A stretch of DNA of 64,000 nucleotides from Ruegeria sp. YS9 (GTDB lineage Bacteria > Pseudomonadota > Alphaproteobacteria > Rhodobacterales > Rhodobacteraceae), in the NCBI RefSeq assembly GCF_024628725.1, contig NZ_CP102409.1, positions 2,017,001 through 2,081,000 of the forward strand. The letters are read 5' to 3'. Positions 10,759-18,817 of the stretch are shown here, piece after piece. How positions within the stretch are numbered: the stretch's first letter is position 1; every line of letters starts with the position of its first letter. Below the pieces are notes generated by a model. It was not told the origin of the DNA, ran no database searches, and worked only from the letters and a program-made list of their open reading frames with translations. A program made the position numbers and the translations under genes.

Positions 10759-11175
10759 TCAGAACGCCGCCACCAATGCCATAAGCCCAATCACAAGCAT
10801 GCAGGCCCAGCCCAATACATACAGCACGGACCGCAAGCCACTGTTTGGCTTACCTATGCCATTGATGTGCACCACCAGCATCACCAACCGCGCAACCAAA
10901 GCGACAGACGCCAGGAGATTGACCCAGAACGGGCTGACGCCCAGCAAAACCGCCGCGGTCACAACGGCCACAAACGCCGGAAGCGTTTCCGTTCCGTTCA
11001 GATAGGCCCGGTTCAGACGATAGGCCTTGTCAGAATAATCCTGCTCAGGGGTCGCCCCCGGCGCGAGGCCCTTGCCCTGCTTGGCCAAAGCTGAAAACGG
11101 GGCCAGGAACAGAACCACCAGTGTGAAAAGCACAACCGATGAAATCGCGTGGCTGTATTCTGCAAACATGTCCAT
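10759..11175 (-). CDS. MAPEG family membrane protein
   Basis: A 138-residue protein with four membrane helices and the MAPEG fold (membrane-associated proteins in eicosanoid and glutathione metabolism). The pattern RLNRAYLNGTETLPAFVAVV near residue 55 is the family's helix-2 signature with Arg, Asn and Glu. The start at 11175 is preferred because a GGAG ribosome site lies eight bases upstream. A GTG at 11184, overlapping the nuoF stop, is the alternative. MAPEG relatives in bacteria can be glutathione transferases, but the substrate here is unknown. It is transcribed with nuoF upstream and the lipoprotein gene downstream. Confidence 0.87.
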   Translation of the reverse strand: MDMFAEYSHAISSVVLFTLVVLFLAPFSALAKQGKGLAPGATPEQDYSDKAYRLNRAYLNGTETLPAFVAVVTAAVLLGVSPFWVNLLASVALVARLVMLVVHINGIGKPNSGLRSVLYVLGWACMLVIGLMALVAAF

Positions 11176-11180
11176 CCCGT

Positions 11181-12479
11181 TCACTCCGCCGCCATCGCAC
11201 CCATACGGCCCGATTTCTGAGCCTTGATGCGGTCTTCGATTTCTTCTCGGAAATTGCGGATCAAGCCCTGAATCGGCCAGGCTGCCGCATCGCCAAGCGC
11301 GCAGATCGTGTGACCCTCGACCTGTTTTGTCACGTCAAACAGCATGTCGATCTCTTCCAGTTCAGCTTCGCCGCGCACCAGACGGTCCATGACCCGCATC
11401 ATCCAGCCGGTGCCTTCGCGGCAGGGCGTGCACTGGCCGCAGCTTTCGTGTTTGTAGAATTTCGACAGGCGCCAGATCGCCTTGATGATGTCGGTTGACT
11501 TGTCCATCACGATCACCGCCGCCGTTCCAAGGCCGGAGCCCAGATCGTTGCGCAGATAATCGAAATCCATGATCGCGTCGCGCATGTTCTCACCGCGCAC
11601 ACACGGAACCGAGGATCCACCGGGAATCACCGCCAGCAGATTGTCCCAGCCGCCGCGAATGCCGCCGCAATGGGTCTCGATCAGCTCCTCGAAGGAAATC
11701 GACATCGCCTCTTCCACGACGCAGGGGGAGTTCACATGGCCTGAAATTGCAAACAGCTTGGTGCCCGCGTTGTTCTGGCGACCGAAGCCAGCGAACCAAT
11801 CCGCCCCACGACGCAGGATCGTGGGCACGACAGCGATGGATTCGACGTTGTTCACGGTCGTCGGGCAGCCATACAACCCCGCACCTGCGGGGAACGGCGG
11901 CTTCATCCGCGGCATGCCCTTTTTACCTTCGAGGCTTTCAATCAGGGCGGTTTCCTCACCACAGATATAGGCCCCTGCCCCATGGTGCAGCAAGATATCG
12001 AAATCCCAGCCCGAACCGGCAGCGTTCTTGCCCAGCAGACCCGCGTCATAGGCCTCGTCAATCGCGGCCTGCAACGCCTCGCGTTCGCGGATGTACTCAC
12101 CGCGCAGGTAGATATAGCAGGTGTGGGCGTTCATGGCGAAAGACGCGATCAGGCAGCCCTCGATCAGCGTATGCGGATCATGGCGCATGATCTCGCGGTC
12201 TTTGCAGGTGCCGGGTTCGGATTCGTCCGCGTTGACCACCAGATAGGACGGGCGTCCGTCGCTTTCCTTGGGCATGAACGACCATTTCAGACCGGTTGGA
12301 AAGCCTGCGCCGCCGCGACCACGCAGACCGGAATCCTTCATCGTCTGAATGATCCAGTCGCGACCTTTATCGATCAGGCCAGCTGTGCCGTCCCAATGCC
12401 CGCGGGCCTGCGCACCCTTCAGCGTGCGTTCATGCATCCCGTAGATGTTGGTAAAGATCCGGTCCTGATCCTTCAGCAT
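11181..12479 (-). CDS. nuoF: NADH-quinone oxidoreductase subunit F (NADH/FMN site)
   Basis: The 51-kDa subunit that binds NADH and FMN and carries cluster N3: electron entry to complex I. It has 432 residues. The glycine-rich [13 protein letters not shown] loop is at about residues 54-66, the FMN/NADH region continues through [10 protein letters not shown] and [15 protein letters not shown], and the N3 ligands are Cys347, 350, 353 and 393 ([11 protein letters not shown] and TICALG). Length and motifs are standard. It is followed by the MAPEG gene rather than by nuoG. Confidence 0.98.
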   Translation of the reverse strand: MLKDQDRIFTNIYGMHERTLKGAQARGHWDGTAGLIDKGRDWIIQTMKDSGLRGRGGAGFPTGLKWSFMPKESDGRPSYLVVNADESEPGTCKDREIMRHDPHTLIEGCLIASFAMNAHTCYIYLRGEYIREREALQAAIDEAYDAGLLGKNAAGSGWDFDILLHHGAGAYICGEETALIESLEGKKGMPRMKPPFPAGAGLYGCPTTVNNVESIAVVPTILRRGADWFAGFGRQNNAGTKLFAISGHVNSPCVVEEAMSISFEELIETHCGGIRGGWDNLLAVIPGGSSVPCVRGENMRDAIMDFDYLRNDLGSGLGTAAVIVMDKSTDIIKAIWRLSKFYKHESCGQCTPCREGTGWMMRVMDRLVRGEAELEEIDMLFDVTKQVEGHTICALGDAAAWPIQGLIRNFREEIEDRIKAQKSGRMGAMAAE

Positions 12480-12491
12480 CGCGTGTTACCT

Positions 12492-12713
12492 TCAGCTGTC
12501 CTGACGCATGCGCCAGAGTTGAAAAATGTTGATGCCCGCATAGATGAACGCAGCCAGAGCCGCGAGATCAAACAGCAAAGCGTGCCGGGTCGTCAAACCC
12601 AGCGCGGGGCCAATAAACAGGTTCATTGCAAGCCAGATCAGCATGGTCACAGCGATGACCACTCCGATATGTCGGCCCTTGCGGGCTATGGCCTGTTCCT
12701 TGTTCTTGTCCAT
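12492..12713 (-). CDS. DUF5337 family two-helix membrane protein
   Basis: A 73-residue protein with a basic N-terminus (MDKNKEQAIARKGRH) and two membrane helices, about residues 17-36 and 45-66. It ends in a short charged tail (WRMRQDS). It matches what I know of DUF5337, a small family found with nuo genes in Rhodobacteraceae. It lies between nuoE and nuoF with short gaps on both sides, so it is in the same transcript. A structural or assembly role in the complex I membrane region is plausible but not shown. Confidence 0.82.
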   Translation of the reverse strand: MDKNKEQAIARKGRHIGVVIAVTMLIWLAMNLFIGPALGLTTRHALLFDLAALAAFIYAGINIFQLWRMRQDS

Positions 12714-12743
12714 CTTCCCCCGATGCCCCGGTTGGGCACCCGT

Positions 12744-13883
12744 CTAGTCTTCGTACGTGCCCTCAGATTTGGCACGTTTGGCAAATTCGGTTTCTTCGCC
12801 CGCCGCAAGCTTGGTCGCCTGCTCGATCCATCCATCGCGTTCGATCCTGCCCTTGAACTTCAGGCGCGCATCAACCCACGCCACATGTTCGGGCGTCCAG
12901 GCAGCGATCTGGTCGTAGTGATAGAAACCCAGCTCGTTCAGCGTCTGCTCCAGCTTGGGACCGACGCCTTTCAACAGCTTCAGGTCATCTGCCTTGCCGT
13001 CGCGTGCAGCGGTCAGGGTCTCGGGCTGATCCTCTTTGACGTCCGTGGGTTTGGCTTCAACGTCTTTCGCAACTGGTTTGGCTTTCGCCTCGGCCGCTTG
13101 TTTCACAGCCGGTTTCGGAGCCTCAGGCGCCTTCGGAGGTTTCGCAGCAGCCGACGCACCCGCCTGCTTGCCATCCTTGCCAAGCCACGGTGTCAGGATC
13201 GGAACTTCGGTCCCGTCGATGCGCTTGACCGTGTCGCCCAGATCGGTCGCCAGTGCGACGCTTGCGTTGTATTTCGGCTTGCCGGCTTCATATTCGGACA
13301 GGCTGGAAAGCCCTTTCAACGGCTCGGCCGCGTAACGTCCGTTTTGAGGGCCGGGCGTCGGCACCTTGCCCGCCACCAGATCATCGAGAATCCTGCCGAA
13401 GCTCTCGGCGGTCAGGTCCTCGTAATAGTCTTTACCGATCTGTGCCATCGGCGCGTTGGTGCAGGAACCCAGGCATTCAACCTCTTCCCAGCTCAGCTTG
13501 CCGTCCGCCGACAGTTGGTGCGGCTTGGGCGCGATCTTTTCGCGGCAGACCGCGATCAGGTCCTCGGCCCCGCAGATCATGCAGGACGTGGTGCCACAGA
13601 CCTGAATATGCGCAACGGACCCAACCGGTTGCAGCTGGAACATGAAGTAGAAGGATGCAACTTCGAGCACCCGGATATAGGCCATGCCCAGCATGTCGGC
13701 GACGGATTCAATTGCTGGGCGGGATAGCCAGCCCTCTTGTTCCTGCGCACGCCACAGCAGCGGAATGACCGCGCTGGCCTGACGGCCCTCGGGGTACTTG
13801 GTGATCTGCGCTTCGGCCCATTGCCGGTTGGCAGCGGTGAAGGCGAAACTATCGGGTTGTTCGGGGTGAAGACGGCGGAGCAT
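12744..13883 (-). CDS. nuoE: NADH-quinone oxidoreductase subunit E with C-terminal HhH-like extension
   Basis: The 24-kDa [2Fe-2S] (N1a) subunit. Residues 1-175 are the thioredoxin-like NuoE domain with ligands Cys96, Cys101, Cys137 and Cys141. The protein is 379 residues, far longer than the roughly 170-240 usual elsewhere. After residue 240 comes an Ala/Lys/Pro-rich linker to about 300, then a compact domain (301-360) beginning [20 protein letters not shown], which resembles the helix-hairpin-helix domain often attached to proteins in this lineage. The nuoE stop and DUF5337 start are about 30 bases apart, and the start overlaps the nuoD stop region. Confidence 0.96.
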   Translation of the reverse strand: MLRRLHPEQPDSFAFTAANRQWAEAQITKYPEGRQASAVIPLLWRAQEQEGWLSRPAIESVADMLGMAYIRVLEVASFYFMFQLQPVGSVAHIQVCGTTSCMICGAEDLIAVCREKIAPKPHQLSADGKLSWEEVECLGSCTNAPMAQIGKDYYEDLTAESFGRILDDLVAGKVPTPGPQNGRYAAEPLKGLSSLSEYEAGKPKYNASVALATDLGDTVKRIDGTEVPILTPWLGKDGKQAGASAAAKPPKAPEAPKPAVKQAAEAKAKPVAKDVEAKPTDVKEDQPETLTAARDGKADDLKLLKGVGPKLEQTLNELGFYHYDQIAAWTPEHVAWVDARLKFKGRIERDGWIEQATKLAAGEETEFAKRAKSEGTYED

Positions 13884-15106
13884 TAGCGGTCAATCTCTCC
13901 AAATACGACGTCCATGGTGCCAATGATGGCGGCGACGTCGGCCAGTTGGTGGCCCTTGGCGACGTGGTCCATGGCTTGCAGGTGCAGGAAACCGGGCGCG
14001 CGCAGTTTAGCGCGGTAGGGCTTGTTGGTGCCGTCGGCAACCAGATAGACGCCGAACTCGCCCTTGGGGGCTTCGACGGCGGCGTAAACTTCGCCTGCGG
14101 GAACGTGGAAGCCTTCAGTGTACAGCTTGAAGTGATGGATCAGGCTTTCCATCGAGGTCTTCATATCGGATCGTTTCGGCGGGGTGATCTTGCCCCTTGC
14201 CAGAACATCACCGGGGCAGTCGCGGATTTTGGCGATGGCCTGACGGATGATCAGCAGCGACTGGCGCATCTCTTCCATACGGACGAGATAGCGGTCATAG
14301 CAGTCACCGTTCTTGCCGACGGGGATCTGGAACTCAAACTCATCATAGCATTCATAGGGCTGCGCGCGGCGCAAGTCCCATGCAAGGCCCGAACCGCGCA
14401 CCATCACACCAGAGAAGCCGTATTTCTGGATGTCATCCTCGGTCACGACGCCAATATCGGCGTTACGCTGTTTGAAGATGCGGTTTTCGGTCAGCAGACC
14501 ATCAATATCGTCCAGAACGGCAGGGAATTCGTGGCTCCACGCCTCGATATCGTCCAGCAGTTCCGGCGGCAGGTCCTGATGCACACCGCCGGGGCGGAAA
14601 TAGGCCGCGTGCAGGCGGGCACCACAGGCGCGCTCATAGAACACCATCAGCTTTTCACGCTCTTCAAAACCCCAGAGCGGCGGGGTCAGCGCGCCCACAT
14701 CCATGGCCTGCGTGGTCACGTTCAGCAGGTGGTTCAGGATGCGCCCGATTTCGGAATACAGTACCCGGATCAGCGAGCCGCGACGCGGCACCTCGACACC
14801 GGTCAGCTTTTCGATGGCAAGACACCAGGCATGTTCCTGGTTCATCGGCGCCACGTAATCCAGTCGGTCGAAATACGGCAGGTTCTGCAGATAGGTCCGG
14901 CTTTCCATCAACTTTTCGGTGCCACGGTGCAGCAGGCCGATATGCGGATCGCAACGCTCGACGATCTCCCCGTCCAACTCAAGCACAAGGCGCAGAACCC
15001 CGTGCGCCGCAGGGTGTTGCGGGCCGAAATTGATGTTGAAATTGCGGATCTTCTGTTCTCCGCTCAGCGCGTCCGTGCTGCCGTCATCGTATCTTGAGCC
15101 GTCCAT
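13883..15106 (-). CDS. nuoD: NADH-quinone oxidoreductase subunit D
   Basis: The 49-kDa subunit lining the quinone-reduction site, 407 residues, related to the large subunit of NiFe hydrogenases. Family segments are visible: [20 protein letters not shown] near the N-terminus (the quinone-site His) and the C-terminal DVVFGEIDR ending. It is separate from nuoC, as usual in alphaproteobacteria. The ATG at 15106 overlaps the stop of the 40-aa peptide gene by one base (TGATG). The TTG at 15109 is less likely. Confidence 0.98.
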   Translation of the reverse strand: MDGSRYDDGSTDALSGEQKIRNFNINFGPQHPAAHGVLRLVLELDGEIVERCDPHIGLLHRGTEKLMESRTYLQNLPYFDRLDYVAPMNQEHAWCLAIEKLTGVEVPRRGSLIRVLYSEIGRILNHLLNVTTQAMDVGALTPPLWGFEEREKLMVFYERACGARLHAAYFRPGGVHQDLPPELLDDIEAWSHEFPAVLDDIDGLLTENRIFKQRNADIGVVTEDDIQKYGFSGVMVRGSGLAWDLRRAQPYECYDEFEFQIPVGKNGDCYDRYLVRMEEMRQSLLIIRQAIAKIRDCPGDVLARGKITPPKRSDMKTSMESLIHHFKLYTEGFHVPAGEVYAAVEAPKGEFGVYLVADGTNKPYRAKLRAPGFLHLQAMDHVAKGHQLADVAAIIGTMDVVFGEIDR

Positions 15107-15228
15107 CAACGCCCTCGTTTCTTTTTCGCTTCGGCCCGAACCCGAACCTTTTCCGCCTCGGCGGCCTTGGCTGCGGCCCCGGCCAGCAGAACCCCCAACG
15201 CGCCCAGAATGATCAACTCACCCATCAT
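15106..15228 (-). CDS. 40-aa single-helix basic peptide between nuoC and nuoD
   Basis: A short frame starting ATGATG, encoding [20 protein letters not shown] at residues 1-20, a membrane helix, and then a charged amphipathic tail rich in Ala, Glu, Lys and Arg ending KKKRGR. It starts one base after the stop of the 57-aa gene, and its TGA shares a base with the nuoD ATG (TGATG), so translational coupling is likely. No known family comes to mind. The charge pattern predicts a single-pass inner-membrane peptide with its tail in the cytoplasm. It could be an accessory complex I peptide, by position only. Confidence 0.6.
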   Translation of the reverse strand: MMGELIILGALGVLLAGAAAKAAEAEKVRVRAEAKKKRGR

Positions 15229-15229
15229 C

Positions 15230-15403
15230 TCAGCGGCGCTCCAACTCTTGCAGTTTCAGCCCGACCCACCACAGCAGGGCGATCGTGCCAAAGGGAACCA
15301 GACACAGCAGGCACCAGTATTTGTTGATCCCGAAGAACGGCAAAATCTTCACCATCGGAATGATGGTCAGCGCAGACAGGATCAACCACCAGATGCCATC
15401 CAT
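15230..15403 (-). CDS. 57-aa two-helix membrane protein between nuoC and nuoD
   Basis: A frame of 57 codons ([20 protein letters not shown] at the start) with two hydrophobic helices, about residues 5-23 and 31-49, a CLLC pair at the start of the second helix, and a charged end (LQELERR). Its ATG overlaps the nuoC stop codon (TAATG), and its stop is one base before the next small gene. Such exact packing is strong support for translation. I do not recognise a named family. It is likely an inner-membrane protein co-made with NuoC and NuoD. Confidence 0.7.
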   Translation of the reverse strand: MDGIWWLILSALTIIPMVKILPFFGINKYWCLLCLVPFGTIALLWWVGLKLQELERR

Positions 15404-16008
15404 TATTCTGTCCCCTGTTTCTCATCCCCCGGCAGAATGTAGTTCGCACCCTCCCACGGGGACATGAAATCGAACTGACGGTATTCCTGCACCAGGCTGA
15501 CGGGTTCGTAGACCACGCGTTTCTGCGCCTCGTCATAGCGGACCTCGGTATAACCTGTAGTCGGGAAATCCTTGCGCAGCGGATACCCGCGGAACCCATA
15601 GTCGGTCAGGATGCGCCGCAGGTCCGGGTGGCCCGAGAACAGGATGCCGAACATGTCGAACACCTCACGCTCGAACCAGTTGGCCGAGGGGTGCACGTCA
15701 ACGATCGACGGTACCATGTCTTCTTCACGGATCGAGACCCGCAGCCGGATACGCTGGTTCTGGTACATCGACAGGAAGTGATACACCACATCGAACCGTT
15801 TGGCGCGTTCGGGGTAATCCACGCCGGTGATATCCACCAGCGTCGAAAACTGGCAGCTGCGATCAGATTTCAGGAATTCGACGAATTCCACAAGATTCGA
15901 CGGAGCCACGTCCACGTTCAGTTCGCCGTGGGTCACGTCCCATGACAGGACGCAATCAGTCCGTTTCAGCTCCAACTGCGTGCCGAGTTCCTTGAGTTCT
16001 TCGCTCAT
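15403..16008 (-). CDS. nuoC: NADH-quinone oxidoreductase subunit C
   Basis: The 30-kDa subunit of the peripheral arm, 201 residues. The family signature is present near residues 113-135: [20 protein letters not shown] followed by RRIL, and then the GYPLRKDFP segment. The start at 16008 (MSEELKEL) is eleven bases after the nuoB stop. The stop TAA overlaps the ATG of the 57-aa gene. Confidence 0.98.
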   Translation of the reverse strand: MSEELKELGTQLELKRTDCVLSWDVTHGELNVDVAPSNLVEFVEFLKSDRSCQFSTLVDITGVDYPERAKRFDVVYHFLSMYQNQRIRLRVSIREEDMVPSIVDVHPSANWFEREVFDMFGILFSGHPDLRRILTDYGFRGYPLRKDFPTTGYTEVRYDEAQKRVVYEPVSLVQEYRQFDFMSPWEGANYILPGDEKQGTE

Positions 16009-16019
16009 CAGATCTCTCC

Positions 16020-16544
16020 TCAGCGGACAATTGTGCCGGTACGGCGGATTTTGCGTTGCAACTGCATCAGCCCGTAAAGCAATGCCTCAGCAGTCGGAGG
16101 GCAGCCGGGCACGTAGATGTCCACCGGAACAACCCGGTCACAGCCACGTACGACGGAATAGGAATAGTGGTAATACCCACCGCCATTCGCGCAGGACCCC
16201 ATCGAGATCACATAGCGCGGCTCGGGCATCTGATCATACACCTTCCGCAACGCCGGGGCCATCTTGTTGGTCAGTGTTCCCGCCACGATCATCACATCAG
16301 ACTGGCGCGGGGACGCCCGGGGTGCGATGCCGAACCGTTCCGCATCATAACGTGGCATCGAGGTGTGCATCATTTCGACCGCGCAGCAGGCCAGGCCAAA
16401 AGTCATCCAGTGCAACGAACCGGTACGGGCCCAGTTGATGATGTCTTCGGTCGAGGTCAGCAGAAAACCTTTGTCCTGCAACTCGGCGTTCAGGGCCTGG
16501 GTGGCGACCTCCTTGTCGACACCGGCAGTGTTGGCACCCGTCAT
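16020..16544 (-). CDS. nuoB: NADH-quinone oxidoreductase subunit B ([4Fe-4S] N2)
   Basis: The PSST subunit carrying cluster N2, which reduces quinone. The ATG at 16544 ([10 protein letters not shown], 174 residues) is chosen because it overlaps the nuoA stop as ATGA and gives the usual length; the open frame extends ten codons further. N2 ligands are visible as Cys53 and Cys54 (LACCAVEMM), Cys118 (GSCANGGG) and Cys148 (GCPPTAEAL). The N-terminal 25 residues are variable in the family. Confidence 0.98.
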   Translation of the reverse strand: MTGANTAGVDKEVATQALNAELQDKGFLLTSTEDIINWARTGSLHWMTFGLACCAVEMMHTSMPRYDAERFGIAPRASPRQSDVMIVAGTLTNKMAPALRKVYDQMPEPRYVISMGSCANGGGYYHYSYSVVRGCDRVVPVDIYVPGCPPTAEALLYGLMQLQRKIRRTGTIVR

Positions 16545-16909
16545 CACTCCCATTCCAAGGCCCCTTTCTTCCATTCATAGGCAAAGCCGATGGTCAGAAC
16601 GCCCAGGAACACCATCATGGACCAGAACCCGACATCGCTGATGTCCTTGAAGCCCACGGCCCAGGGAAACAGGAAGGCAATTTCAAGATCGAAGATGATG
16701 AATAGAATCGAGACCAGATAGAATCGGACGTCGAATTTCATCCGCGCATCGTCGAAGGCATTGAAACCACATTCATATGCGCTGACCTTTTCGGGGTCGG
16801 GATTGCGGACGGCCAGTACGACGGCGGCCAGGATCAAGACGATCCCAAGGCCCACGGCAACGGCCAGAAACACCAGAATCGGGAGGTACTCCCGCAGCAG
16901 GTCTTCCAC
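16544..16909 (-). CDS. nuoA: NADH-quinone oxidoreductase subunit A, first gene of the nuo operon
   Basis: Membrane subunit (ND3 equivalent), 121 residues, with three membrane helices. The conserved loop [20 protein letters not shown] (about residues 45-64) contains the cysteine exposed in the deactive form of complex I. The third helix holds conserved acidic residues ([13 protein letters not shown]). It is the first nuo gene: about 195 bases with a promoter-like element separate it from the liu genes upstream. Confidence 0.98.
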   Translation of the reverse strand: MEDLLREYLPILVFLAVAVGLGIVLILAAVVLAVRNPDPEKVSAYECGFNAFDDARMKFDVRFYLVSILFIIFDLEIAFLFPWAVGFKDISDVGFWSMMVFLGVLTIGFAYEWKKGALEWE

Positions 16910-16975
16910 GAATAGCTCCTTTCCTGCGCACGCATCTTGTCGGGTGCGCCGTCAATTGGCGTGTTGACTGGACAT

Positions 16976-17004
16976 TCTCTATCCCTGCGGGGTCAGAGGG
17001 TCAA
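16976..17004 (-). promoter_or_regulatory. Candidate sigma-70 promoter of the nuo operon
   Basis: On the minus strand, TTGACC (17004-16999) and TAGAGA (16981-16976) are separated by exactly 17 bases, about 67 bases before the nuoA ATG. The -35 is 5/6 of consensus and the -10 is a reasonable match. The ivd promoter in this window has the same two hexamers and spacing. Confidence 0.5.
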
Positions 17005-17103
17005 CCGAACACAGCCCCCTTCGCGATCAAACCTGCGCTTGACAGCGCGGCATAGAATCGCAGCACCGGCGTTTGGCATTGGCGTGGCGGACCCTGGTAA
17101 AAC

Positions 17104-17886
17104 CTACTTATTCCATGCAGGTTTTCGTTTTTCAAAAAACGCCGCGATCCCTTCGCGTGCCTCTTGCGTTTCCCAGCGTTCGACCAGTTCGCCTATGGTC
17201 TGATCGATCGCGGCATCGTCGATGCGCGGACCCAGAGCGCGTACCAGCGCCTTGGCAGAGGCAACCGCCCCGGGCGCGCAAGACAAATAGGGGCGAATTT
17301 CGTCCTCAACCGCGTCCAAAAGCCGATCTGCCGAAACGGTTTTCGCCAGCAGGCCCAGATCAACGGCCTCGGACGCATCGAACAAACGGGCAGACATGAA
17401 CACCCGGCGCGCGCGGGCTTCGCCCATGCGGGCGATGACATAGGGGCCAATTGTTGCAGGGATCAGCCCCAGGCGCGTTTCGGTCAGCCCCATCTTCAGA
17501 CTGTCGACCCCGATCGCCACATCGCACACGGCCGCCATGCCTACCCCGCCCCCAAAGGCATTGCCCTGCAACGCCCCGATCAGGGGCTTTGGCATCGTGT
17601 TCAGAGCCTGCAACATCTCGGCCAGCTTGCGCGCCTCGACAAAACGCGTTTTTTTGTCGGCCGCCATCTGGTCCTGCATCCACCCCAGATCGCCGCCGGC
17701 ACAGAACGTCTTGCCCGCTGCGGCCAGAACGACCGCCCGGACCGCGTCATCCTGACCAAGTTGCGATGCGGCCTCGGTCAATTCCGTGATCATCTGCCCC
17801 GACATGGCATTGTGTTTTTCCGGCCGGTTCAGGGTGAGCGTCGCGACACCACGCATATCCGTCGAGATCGTGATCGTTTCAAACAT
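17104..17886 (-). CDS. liuC: Crotonase-family hydratase, probable methylglutaconyl-CoA hydratase
   Basis: A 260-residue enoyl-CoA hydratase/isomerase. The oxyanion-hole segments KTFCAGGDLGWM (59-70) and GNAFGGGVGM (108-117) are present. The first catalytic glutamate of classic crotonases is replaced by Gly116 in GGGVG, as I recall for LiuC-type hydratases, while Glu136 (GLTETRLG) is kept. It is the last gene of the leucine-degradation operon, directly after HMG-CoA lyase, and would hydrate 3-methylglutaconyl-CoA to HMG-CoA. A GAGGGG ribosome site precedes the ATG. The substrate is inferred mainly from the operon. Confidence 0.88.
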   Translation of the reverse strand: MFETITISTDMRGVATLTLNRPEKHNAMSGQMITELTEAASQLGQDDAVRAVVLAAAGKTFCAGGDLGWMQDQMAADKKTRFVEARKLAEMLQALNTMPKPLIGALQGNAFGGGVGMAAVCDVAIGVDSLKMGLTETRLGLIPATIGPYVIARMGEARARRVFMSARLFDASEAVDLGLLAKTVSADRLLDAVEDEIRPYLSCAPGAVASAKALVRALGPRIDDAAIDQTIGELVERWETQEAREGIAAFFEKRKPAWNK

Positions 17887-17887
17887 G

Positions 17888-18739
17888 TCAGCCCCTCAAA
17901 GCCCTGGCCATCTGCGCGGCCTCTTCAATGACGTCGATATCCAGCCCGGTTTCGTATCCCAGCCGCTGCAAATGTGCCGCAACGTCCTCGGTGGCCACGT
18001 TTCCGGCCGCACCCGGTGCGTAGGGGCAACCGCCCAACCCGCCCACGGCCGCGTCGAACACCCGCACGCCCAGCGCCAATGCCGCATCGATGTTGTCGAT
18101 CGCGCGCCCGTTGGTGTCATGGAAATGCCCCGCCAGCCGCGTCACCGGAACCCTTTCGCGCACCGCCAGAAGCATATGCGCGACCTTGTCCGGAGTTCCC
18201 TGCCCAATCGTGTCGCCCAGCGAAACCTCGTAACAGCCCAGCGCAAAAAGCCGATCAGCAACCTCAGCCACTTTTTCCGGCGGCGTCGGACCGTCGTATG
18301 GGCAATCCGTCACGCATGAGACATAGCCACGAACCGGCAGGTCGATATGGCGCGCCGCCTCCAGAATCGGCGTGAACCGCTCGATCGACTCGGCGATGGA
18401 GGCATTGATATTGGCTTTCGAGAATCCTTCGGAGGCCGAGGCGAACACGGCAATCTCGTCCGCCTTGGCCGCCAGCGCGTCACCATAGCCATGCATGTTC
18501 GGCGTCAGCGCGGCATAGCGCACCCCATCCACTCGGGTGATTCCGCCCAGCACCTGAGCCGATCCCGCCATCTGCGGCACCCATTTCGGGGACACGAAGC
18601 TTGCAACTTCGATCCGGCGAAACCCCGCACGGCTGAGACAGTCGATCAAGGCGATCTTGTCCGCGACCGGTATTTCGCGCTTTTCGTTTTGCAGCCCGTC
18701 GCGCGGCCCGACCTCGTAGATTTCGACCAGCTCACCCAT
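17888..18739 (-). CDS. mvaB: Hydroxymethylglutaryl-CoA lyase
   Basis: Cleaves HMG-CoA to acetoacetate and acetyl-CoA, the final step of leucine breakdown. It has 283 residues from the ATG at 18739 (MGELVEIYEVGPRDGLQNEK), preceded by GAGGGGCGG. The TIM-barrel metal and catalytic motifs are present: GPRDGLQNE near residue 10, HFHDTNGRA near 205, and the active-site cysteine loop GGCPYAPGAAGN near 240. The open frame continues upstream to 18796, but those residues are not part of the family. Confidence 0.95.
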   Translation of the reverse strand: MGELVEIYEVGPRDGLQNEKREIPVADKIALIDCLSRAGFRRIEVASFVSPKWVPQMAGSAQVLGGITRVDGVRYAALTPNMHGYGDALAAKADEIAVFASASEGFSKANINASIAESIERFTPILEAARHIDLPVRGYVSCVTDCPYDGPTPPEKVAEVADRLFALGCYEVSLGDTIGQGTPDKVAHMLLAVRERVPVTRLAGHFHDTNGRAIDNIDAALALGVRVFDAAVGGLGGCPYAPGAAGNVATEDVAAHLQRLGYETGLDIDVIEEAAQMARALRG

Positions 18740-18817
18740 GTCCGCCCCTCTTCTGGATTGTTGTCGTTTCAAGCAAAGATCGTCTGACCTTGGCACGCCG
18801 CGTTGCGCGGGTACAGG

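Noticed and set aside
11982..13727. A 581-codon plus-strand frame opposite nuoF and nuoE
   Set aside because: Antisense shadow; it also spans several genes and gaps.
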